Positions 54,903 to 64,000 of a stretch of 64,000 bases of DNA are shown one piece after another (within the stretch, counting starts at the first letter, position 1; every line of letters starts with the position of its first letter). The notes below the pieces were generated by a model that saw only the letters and a list, made by a program, of their open reading frames with translations, did not search any database and was not told the DNA's origin. The translations under genes and the position numbers were made by a program. The stretch is from Auriscalpium vulgare. Lineage: Eukaryota > Basidiomycota > Agaricomycetes > Russulales > Auriscalpiaceae. Location of the stretch: contig JAHBBC010000010.1 of the NCBI GenBank assembly GCA_019915015.1, positions 868,001-932,000 of the forward strand, written 5' to 3'.

Positions 54903-56006
54903 TATTTAATGAGCAAAATAGCTGGGGTAAGGATGTCTTGAGCGGGGCTCGACGACGAAGACGAAGGGACTCGCACCAGATTTTATAACATACTAAACCT
55001 CCCTATATTCCTCCTTACATCTCACTCGTCCTGCCCATCCTGCATGCCGGTAGCTAGGTGCGCCGGATGTTCTTGGACAGGTGGAGGGAACTCGCCAGTT
55101 CAGCGAGTCGCGCACATCTGGAGGGTGTCGACATTGATGGTGACAGCTGGAGAGGAGGTGCACTGAGGATCTCAGCGGAGGGCTCAGCGGTCTGGATGGG
55201 GGAAAAGGAAATGGGCGGGATGCGCGACGTGGAGGGGGCGCGGGAACGGGAGGGGGCGCGGGAAACGGACGAGGAGGCGCCGAAGAAGGTCCAGATCTGC
55301 AGATAGCAGTGCATCCGTGGGTCCAGAGGCCTAGCCTGCAAAGCTTCCTGCTCGGCATCAGTGACATCATTGATGCCAAGGCTTACCAATCGTTGTGCGG
55401 GCTCGCTAGCCTGATATGGGGGGGATAACTACTTCTTGATGCATGCAGCGATCTCCACCAATATTGCAAGGCTGACGCCGACGCTGAACCCGCTGAACTC
55501 CGAGAAATATGATATTAGCAGCCTGTCACTTGTATCGGCGTCCGGAAGTTGTCCGGAAGTACTTGCTATCCACTTTCACACTTTCACATGCAACCCCAGG
55601 CGACTGTCCACACGGCATCGTATGGCAAACGGATTTATGGCTTAAATCTGAAGGGGCTCGGTGGTTACAACAAGTAAATTGCTTGGCAAGCGTTAACTTT
55701 TGAAGCCGTGCGCACGTGATCGCCGGCGGCGCCTTGAACTGTGGACGCCATTGAATGAAAGTCATGCTGTGCCGTTGACTGTCGGTCTACCGTCGACATC
55801 TCACAGCTAGCTATACACACCAATTCCTAGCCACTCGGTGCTCCTTCCATTGCACGATATTGATTAGACCGCGACCGCTAGGCAGAGCCGTAGCTACCGC
55901 GCGCTACCCCGACACGCGTCTTTCACCCTCCTGAGCACCACAAGCGCTCGTTGCGACTTGGCCCTTTGCCCTCTTATTCTCGTGAAAGTTATCTCCAGGA
56001 TACATC
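54903..56006. other. 1.1-kb region between host gene start and sacsin-like gene
   Basis: Promoter side of two divergent genes. On the minus strand a frame from about 55420 to 55054 reads PAQRLVSLGINDVTDAEQEA, DPRMHCYLQIWTFFGASSSV and a Ser/Pro-rich end. It has a possible acceptor (GAAGTAG) at its 5' side but no start or family, and may be a terminal exon of a lost or missed gene. Confidence 0.4.
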
Positions 56007-59000
56007 ATGGCCAGCTCTCGAGATGCTCTAGTGAGTCGTGTGTGCTATACGTCTCTGGAGAAGGCTTACCTCCTGCATTCAGTGGGAGAGCGGCCATGAC
56101 GAGACGGTGGAAGTGAACCAGAGAGCGCTCATCGACAAAGTCTTAGCCCGATACTCAGGGGAGTTCACAGGTGCGCATGTCTAGTTCTGAGGTCTCTACC
56201 GGTCAGCTAACGCGAGCATACAGTCTTCCGTGAACTCCTCCAGAACTCAGACGATGCGGGTGCGCGAGCCGTCGAGATCAGATTCGAGACAGAGGGATGG
56301 TTAGCTCGGCAGAAGACGGGGGCTGTCCGCTCAGAGGACACAGAGGCTGTGGGCGCCGGGCAGCCTGGGATCGGTCAGAAGCATCCCAAGCTCCCTGATT
56401 TGAAGACCGCATTGGTCAGTCCCTAGCCCGGATCTGGAGCTCTGTTTTCTCTGACGCACTTTGCTCGATCGTAGGTCCATCAGTGGTCTTTCAAAAACAA
56501 TGGAATGGTTTTCCGATCCGAGGACTGGAGCCGCTTGAAGAAGATCGGTACGTGACCGCGCGGGAAAGGTTGCCGCGCAGGATTGACACCAACGTCGCAG
56601 CTGAGGGCAATCCAGACGAGGAGAAGATTGGCGCGTTTGGCGTTGGTACGTCGTTTGTTCGTGAGGTTTCGATTATGTGCCGATGACCTTGTAGGTTTCT
56701 ACAGTCTTTTCTCCGTCACAGAAGAACCTTGGGTCACTTCCGGAGGTACGCTCAGACAATGTCCGAAACGCATCTCAAATGACTTAGACGGCGGACAGGG
56801 CAATGGATGAATTTTTATTGGAAGGACAAGAAAGATCAGGTACGAACGCCCATCCTGTTGCCCCTTTGTTTGGACCAAACAAATTCCCTGCAGTTATTTG
56901 CTCGCCGTGGAACTCTGCCTTTGACAGGCGATGTGCCAGACCCATGGACGACGTTCCAAATGGCGCTTCGGGAGCCTACCCCGATTCCCTCTGCCTACGA
57001 CTTTACTCGGTTCCTCGTATCCTCGATTACTTTCATGGCACATCTATCGGAAGTCAGTGTGTACTTCGACGATAAGCGGCTAGTCCGTCTCTCGAAAGAT
57101 AGCGGAGTACCTAAGGAGCTCCCGTTGCTTCGGGGTCTGAAGGCAACGAGCCCGCTGGGTATCATGAACGTCAAGACCATACAATCGACACGTAAGGTAT
57201 CGGCTTTGCCTCACAGACTCTGCCCTAAAATGTCTGCTTCAGCTCTCAACATCAATGCAGAAGTTGTACGGTGGGTATACAGTGTCGGGACAGAGAAGCC
57301 GAGCGCAAACAAGACGGCCAAATCGTCGAACCAGTCGCAGACCTCAGGCTTCTTCTCGTCTCTTTTTGCCGGCTTTGGGAGTTCCTCAACTCCACAGCGC
57401 ACCGCCACACCGCTGCCCGCGCCGCCAGCAGAGGATGTGGATCTCCTTGAAGTCAACTCATCCGGTGTCGCTTTGGCAATCTTCGCCGCAAGTGTAGACG
57501 TGCGCCTGGACAAGAAGATGACAGGCGAGCTACAACGATCAACGAAGAAGAATCCCCCGAGCAAGCTCCAGTTCGAGCTGATCTACGTGAGTTGATTTGT
57601 CAGACAAGCGAATATGCTGCTGGAGATAAGTTGTCTGACATGCAAGATAGACAGGCAAAGAAGAGTACGACGATAGTGTGAAGGCGGAGGCAAAGGTCGC
57701 TTACGCAACCGGGAGCGTCTTCCAAGGCCTTCGTGCGGATTTAGACGGGTCAGCCTCTGCAGCTGCTATTTATCTCCCTCTGGTGCTGATACACTCACCC
57801 TAGCACTGGTCACGCCCGTGTATTCATTGTGAGTGCTCTTTGGATCACTTCTCTGTTGCTTGTGGATGGCTGAAGGCACGGATCAGGGCCATTCCACTGG
57901 GCAAACAACAGGGATCGGTGGCCATCTGGCGACTCGTTTCATTCCTACCGTGGAGAGAGAATCCATAGACTTGGTGTAAGTCACCTAGCTCAGTGCGGAA
58001 CGCTTCTGATCTCACCATGTCTCCTTCTAGGGATCGGAACGTCGCAGGTATGCTCTTTTTGCTCTTATCTGTGGGAATCTGCTCACTCGCAGTTAGTGTG
58101 GAACAAGGAACTGCTGTACGTCGGCGGATTCCTCGCGCGATCTGCATACGAGCTCGAGCTCGCGAATATCAAGAATATTTGGGATGGCGCTGCAGCTTCT
58201 TCTGGCCCAGGCGGACTTCCGGATCCTGAGCTGCAGTCCTGGCTGCGTGGCCGAGCTCTGCACGCGTTGAAGTTCTTCACATTCCATCCATCGACACCCT
58301 CCGCCGTGGTTTCTAGCCTAATGGAGGCGTCGTTCTTCTCCTGTGCGACGACTCATCCGTTTTCAATCATATCGTCGGAAGGAGTACGGAGTGCCGCACT
58401 TGTTCATGCGCCGGACCCGGCGTTCGCAGGCTTTCTTAAGCGACTTCCGGTGATACCAGACGACGTGTCGAACGGGGCAAAGAACATGGTCAACGCGCTA
58501 CGTGCTCGCGGCATGATCAAGGATATCACGTTTGTCGAGGTTCTTCAAGAGCTTCGCAGTCGGCCTCTGTCGGAGCCAGAGACGATTGCGTGCTTGAAGT
58601 GGTGGATCAGCGTCAGCAAGAGTGGAAGCGATCAGAATCTGCAGCAAGGCCGGACGCAGCTCCTCGATGCTGCCGTTGTCACTACTGACGCCCCGCAGCG
58701 TATCATTCCCCTGTCCACGGTGCGGACGTTCTTAAACCCGCGTAATATGGGGTCTATCATACCGACGGACGGCCCTCTCCCAGACAGTCTTCTGCCGCTT
58801 AGCATCAGCAGGTCGTTTGGCCCGGACATCTTGGCGGCTGTCTTCCCATGGGTCCAGCTCAACATAATCGACTGGCTTCGCCATGTTGTAGACCCCTCAA
58901 TAACGGCAAAGAATGTCGAGTTTGACATCTCCTTGTCCGCGCCGTGGGCGGAACGCGTCCTTACAGTGCTTGCGCGCGCTTGGCCCTCGCTCCCCAAGTC

Positions 59001-62000
59001 CGCCGTGGACGAAATCGTCAAGGTGCTCAAGGGAAAGCCATGTGTGCCGACGTCCACCGGTTTGAAGCTCCCAGAGCAGGCGTACTTCGCCAATGTGAAC
59101 TTGTTCCGTGACCTTCCGATTGTGACCATGCCATCCGGCGTCGTTGTCAAGGGTGCATTGGAGAAGGTTTTGCAGGCATTGGGTGTTCGGAAGCACGTCG
59201 AACTGCAAATCGTGTTTGATCGGTACGCGGTCTTATGTTTCGCTGTCACCCTCGCAACTGAAGTTGCTTGCGCACTACAGGATGATCAAGACCGGCGATT
59301 GGACAATCCTCGATTTGGTCAAATATCTGGTGTCCGTGCAGTCGACTCTCGCCTCTGAAGAACTTCAGCGTTTGCAGCACACTGCCGCCTTCGTCAAGGA
59401 GGAGCCAGTTGCTGGCACTGTCGCTAATGCTCCGTCATCCGGCGCAGGCACACCTGCGTCAACTCGACCTAGAGTGGCACGTTACAAGGCTAGTGACTTG
59501 TATGAGCCCGTGGACATATTTCGAGAACTGCAGCTTCCGATCATAGACTGGGGGCGGGACAACAAATGGAAGCCCTCGTCAGAAGAAGGTGAATGCTAGT
59601 CGCCGTCATCGAACATGTCGCTGACTCGTGCATAGCCAAGTTCTTGTACAGTCTCGGCTTGAGGCGTGTGGTTCCATTGCACGACATCATCCGGCTTTCC
59701 GCCACTCCAAACGCAACGCTACGATCCAGAGCCTTGTCGTATTTCTTGGACAACTTCGTCTCGAAGTACTCGGATTATGACGTGCAGAATTTCCATGATG
59801 TAGCCTTTATTCCAGCAACACGGGGACCCGATAAGATACTGGCCAAGCCGAATGAGGTTCGTCGCGCGCCTCTGTTTGCATGTGCGTCTGATCACGCTTC
59901 GTAGGTATTCGCTAGTCCCGAGTGGGCAGCCCTGGGCTTCGCCGTCATTAGTCCTGAGTTGCGAGATCAAGCATTGGCAAAGCTGAAGATAGCTAGCCAC
60001 CCTCCGACGTCCAAACTGGTGGCTCTTCTGGAGAAGTCTCCGCCCCAAGACGAGTCGACTGCACGTCGGTGGTTCGAAGTGCTGTCGGGCCGTATCCCAG
60101 GTGATTATGTCAATTCTTTCGCTTGTGACATTTCTCTTATCGTCCGCGCCAGACTTCTCGACGGTCGAGTTGCGCCGGCTATCAGAAACGCCTTTCGTAC
60201 CGGCCAAGGCCTCGGGAGATAAGAACTTGCTGCGGACATTGCGTCCTAATCAATGTTACTTTGCGGGAGCCTCGGGAGCCACTTTCCATACCAAATTCTT
60301 CATTTTTGTCGATTTCGGCGTCAAGGCCAATAGCTTCTTGACTGCATGTGGCACCAAGAGCGAGCCTTCAGTGGAAGAGATTGTGCAGATCCTTCTTGCG
60401 AACCCTCGACAGTTCTATGTTCTCGCCAGCAGCCGGGACAGGTAAGGCAGTTTCCGATACTTGGGCCCCTTATCTCACGGTTTTTACCGCAGCTATCTCC
60501 TGGAATTGCGGAACATCGCCATCAACAGGCGGCTGTTGTCTCAGGCGACCATCATGCGCATGAAGAGGTCGAGCTTCCTGCTAGGATCCCGACGCGTCAA
60601 GAGAAGACATGTGTCAGAGAAGGTCTCACCGGAAGCCGAAGAAGAGGATTGGGATGTTGAAGACGATCTCCTCAAGCCCGACCGCGCTGTAATCGCCGAT
60701 GACAGCAATGCGTATCAGCTGTTTGGCGACTCTTTGTTTTGTGCCCCACAGGAGGACGTACTTGAAGGTGCGTTTGACGGTCCATAATGTTGAGTTGTAT
60801 ATTAAATGACCGCTGTTCTAGATTTCTATCTATTCCTAGGTTCGCCACGCTTGAGTCAACTCGTGCGCGAGGACTACCAGACATCAAAAGAAATCACGAA
60901 TGCGCCTGTGGCTGCCCATGTAAGGCATCTAGTATTAGAACGGTTGCCTCTCTTCCTCCACGAACACTCGCAATCCCGTACAAGGGTCTCGTTCAACTGG
61001 CTTAACGATGATAAGAATTTCGTGGTCAAGACGTTTGGCAAACTCGCAGTCACGAAAACACTGAGTCACGGTGACATTCGTATCCCGCGTACGCAAGACG
61101 CGTCTGCTGTGGCAAAAAGGGATGGAAAAGGGCCGATTCAACTGTGGCTGGCCGGAAACACGGAGGTGGATAATTACGAGTGAGTTCAAACTCCCAAAAA
61201 TGGCAGCCTATACTGATTGTTCGCAGAGTGGCGACTTCGTTGTGCCGCTTCTTGTTTGACGCACCGAAAGTCAACGACGCTCTGCTTTTCATGACCATCC
61301 TGTCGACGGACCTAGCCGCCCTCCGACGGCGCGGCTATAACAGTACGCGGTCATATCCCCGGGTCTGTCACTCTTGTCTGATATTTGGCATCCTTAGTCG
61401 ATCGAATACTGCGCCAACAACACGCCGAACGAGAGGCCGCTCGGAAAGCAGATCGTGAAACAGCTGAAAGGGAAAAGAATGCAATATCAGAGAAACGGCC
61501 CATCTTAGCGTCGGACTCAACAAATACGCTCGTCAACGCTCGATCGCCTCCTGAATTCCCTACTACAACCACTACTCCAGCACAACCCCTCCCGAATACC
61601 ACCCCCAACTTCCCTGGAGGAATGCCACCGCCTGCTGGTCTTGAAGAATTTCTTCGCAAACCTTCTTCGGCGCTGCAGAATATTCGCCGGAAGTTGATGA
61701 AGGATGAGCCCGCGTCGCGGCCGACCTCTTCCTTGGGTGCGGACAGTGCAGCCGCAGGCCCATCGGCGCGGCCGGGCGCGGGTGTCACGCCTCTCAGTAA
61801 TATCGGTACGCATGCATCTCGTTATGTTTGACCGACTCTGACACCGTGCATAGCTTCGAACATAGACATGGCGATCAAGGCATGCACAGAGGAGACGAAC
61901 TCCCTGTTGAGGAACAGACAGCAGATGCAGAAGGTGAAGGAGTCGGAGAATGAAGGGTACTGCGATGTATCAGGGCATGTAGGTGACTTGGATCTTGTTG

Positions 62001-62629
62001 GTGAGTATACATACACAAGTCAGTTACCCTCGCCGCGACTAATCATAAACGGCAGGCACTGTGGACGGAGTGAAGTTGTACTCTTCAAATGGTAATCTTG
62101 TTTCCGCTCTCGCTGTGGAACATTATGTCACTTATATGCTCGCAGACTTGGCGGACAAGGAGACGCTCATTCATCGCAAACGCGACGCGATTGGGCGTTT
62201 CTTGAGCATCCTCAACCCGCTCATCACCATATTCAATCTACCGAAGTCAAGTCTTCACGTTTTCGCCGACGGAGGCGGTCAGCTTATTGCATTCAACCGG
62301 AATGGAAGCTTGTTTGTAAATCTCAGGTTTTACGACGCATGGCGTAAGTCTCCATCGACGCCATTTGTGCGTGACGTTGACCTGTTATTGCAGACGATCA
62401 AGACGTACAACGCGGGGACAGAAAGAAGGCGTTAATATCGTGGTGAGTATTGTCGCTACGTTGCTCATAGGCTGCTAAGACATCTTCTCTGGACAGGTAC
62501 TTCTCGCTCGCACATGAGATTGCTCACAATCTAGTGCAACCGCACAATTCGGAGCATGAATTCTACTTTTCGTCGATCTGCGAGGCATATCTGATGCCAT
62601 TAGCGGGCCTCTTGGTGTCTTCATCATGA
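56007..62629 (+). CDS. Large GHKL-ATPase protein (sacsin/DUF3684-like) with C-terminal HExxH motif
   Basis: About 20 exons, from ATG 56007 (MASSRDAL, donor at 56031) to TGA 62627-62629. The N-terminal ATPase fold of the Hsp90/sacsin type is clear: FRELLQNSDDAGARAVEIRF (E-x3-N Bergerat motif), NGMVFRSEDWSRLKKI, EKIGAFGVGFYSLFSVTEEP. Then come LFARRGTLPLTGDVPDPWTT, ITFMAHLSEVSVYFD, GHSTGQTTGIGGHLATRFIP and DRNVAVWNKELLYVGGFLAR-type blocks seen in fungal DUF3684 proteins. The middle has long helical sequence; near 61400-61800 lies a charged coiled coil (QQHAEREAARKADRETAERE) and a Pro-rich linker. The last two exons give ALISWYFSLAHEIAHNLVQP then HNSEHEFYFSSICEAYL. HEIAH is a zinc-metallopeptidase-type HExxH. 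Sacsin relatives are thought to act as chaperone-like ATPases; the fungal protein is uncharacterised to my knowledge. Confidence 0.85.
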
Positions 62630-62858
62630 CACCAACGGAGGATGCACTTAGGACAATGACTGGGGAGTTAGATAGAAGGACGGATTTTGTTTACTGGGGC
62701 CGTCCGGGCCGCTGCATATCACGCCACGTTGAAGTGCGCAGCTTGTGCCTGACCGTGACCGCAGCCGTTGGCAATGATGGTGACCACTGACTCGTACTAC
62801 ATATAAACCTAAAGGCAAAGCTCCTCCGAGTCTTTACCCTCATGAGCCTGCATAAATC

Positions 62859-64000
62859 ATGGCCATCTATGCCATCGCAACAGCCCTTAGCGTGGCCATC
62901 GCAGCTCTGATTTGCTTGCCAGCTCTGCGCTCGCGTCTACCCCGCATACCATACTTCTCTTCGCCTCCCCTTCAACATCTACCGGGTCCCCTGTCTAAAC
63001 ACTGGTTCTATGGCAATCTCAAGCAGATTGATGAGGATGAAATGATCGCTATGCCGACGTGGCATGGTTGGCTCAAGACGTACGGCAAGGTCTTCAAAGT
63101 TCATAGCCTCGGCGGGGTACATGATTTGATCTGTTTTTGTGTGCATGCTACCTTCTGACATGATTTTTAATAGGGCGCTATGCTGATTCCGGCGGACACT
63201 CGTGCTGTTGCGCACATACTCTCGCAGGCTACTGATTATCCGAAACCGGAAAGATTGCGCTACATGCTGGGGCGGTTGCTTGGTCACGGTCCGTTTGCCT
63301 CTTCATGTGCACGCGATTTCTCCCTCACTGGTAGACAGGATTGCTGTCAGTTGAAGGTAAGGCGGCAGCCGCTATGATTCTGTGTCTTCCTTACCACTGT
63401 GTACAGGCGATCAGCATAAACGACAGGTAAGTACTTTGAAATAAGATTGCATGGTTTGCTGAGCGCTCTGACTCGCCACAATATTGTAGCGCCGCATCAT
63501 GGTATTGTTATTTGCGATCCTGCAGTTCCTGACTAGATATTCATGTGACCCCAGAATCCCGCGTTCGGTCCAGCGCAGATGCGCGACATCACATCAATAT
63601 TCGTGGAGAAATCCAATGAGGTACGATAGGTATTTGTTTGCCCAGTAAAAATGGTTCACACACGCGCAGTTGCGTGATCGATGGAACGACCTGCTGTCAT
63701 CATCGCAGGCGTCCACTGAAGCATCACAGGCGACCACTGCTGAAGCTGAAGCGTCACAGGCGGCGACTGAAGCATCAGTTTCACCTTCTGAATCTACAGA
63801 TAACGACCCGAGAGTCACGATTGAAGTCCTCGGTTGGCTGAACAAGATGACATTTGACGTTATTGGACTCGCCGGTATGTGTGTGCGAGTCGGCGCCGGC
63901 GCTTCTAACTTGAATGGGCAGGGTTCAACTACGATTTCCACGCTTTGGATACTTCCCTGCCTCCTACTGAGCTTGACCAAGCCTTGCGAACGTTATTCGC
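62859..64000 (+). CDS. Cytochrome P450, 5' part (runs off window)
   Basis: Exon 1 62859-63116 encodes an N-terminal membrane anchor (IATALSVAIAALICLPALRS) followed by HLPGPLSKHWFYGNLKQI, the proline-rich hinge of microsomal P450s. Exon 2 starts at 63174 (GAMLIPADTRAVAHILSQAT). Small exons then give GLLSVEGDQHKRQRRIMNPA, the C-helix region that contacts haem propionates, and FGPAQMRDITSIFVEKSNE. Next come LRDRWNDLLSS, an Ala/Ser/Thr-rich repeat (ASTEASQATTAEAEASQAAT), and VTIEVLGWLNKMTFDVIGLA. The sequence ends in DTSLPPTELDQALRTLF at the window edge. The I-helix, ExxR and Cys-ligand segments would lie outside. It is an ER-membrane monooxygenase; substrate unknown. Confidence 0.92.

Overview
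The window is nuclear DNA of a filamentous basidiomycete, most likely a mushroom-forming Agaricomycete. Genes are GC-rich, tightly packed on both strands and cut by many introns of about 40-70 nt with GT..AG ends. Several products belong to families typical of or expanded in basidiomycetes: URC4, a TET/JBP-type dioxygenase, a sacsin-like GHKL protein and cytochrome P450. All exon joins were made by eye, so gene ends are firmer than internal junctions.

Left part (1-32.4 kb), mostly ordinary cellular genes: the 3' part of an SLD3-like replication factor (+), a single-pass membrane protein (-), a two-finger C2H2 factor (-), recyclin-1/Rcy1 (-), an intron-containing tRNA-Pro(UGG) (+), proteasome subunit beta-2/PRE1 (-), an F-box-like protein with a nucleotidyltransferase-like motif (+), a PQ-loop membrane protein (-) divergent from ETF-ubiquinone oxidoreductase (+), histidinol-phosphatase HIS2 (+), a 76-residue Cys-rich protein (+), uracil-catabolism protein URC4 (+), an SLC45/sucrose-type MFS transporter (-), a secreted GH15-fold protein whose two catalytic glutamates appear substituted (-), and a second single-TM protein (-). 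Three stretches of 2-3 kb show no gene I can support.

Middle part (33-55 kb), an accessory, rearranged island: a complete MULE-type DDE transposase with a SWIM zinc finger (+); a CaMK-type kinase (-) with an unusual kinase-domain insert and an atypical C-terminus; a 5'-truncated cyclin copy (-); a perfect 77-bp palindrome; short tandem repeats; a protein with an RNase H1 N-terminal/viroplasmin-like domain (-); a TET/JBP-type 2OG-Fe(II) dioxygenase (+); an intact cyclin (+) with a decayed tandem exon duplicate in front; and a 5,954-bp chromodomain Ty3/gypsy element (48758-54711) with two 346-bp LTRs that look identical and a 5-bp target duplication. This element sits inside what was a 49-nt intron of an unrecognised host gene on the other strand, so that gene now spans the retrotransposon.

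Right part (56-64 kb): a very large multi-exon GHKL-ATPase (sacsin/DUF3684-like) gene ending in an HExxH-type motif (+), and the 5' part of a cytochrome P450 (+) running off the window.

The main biological theme is the island. A likely DNA-base-oxidising enzyme, a chromodomain retroelement, a DDE transposase and partial duplications of cell-cycle and kinase genes lie together between conserved cellular genes.
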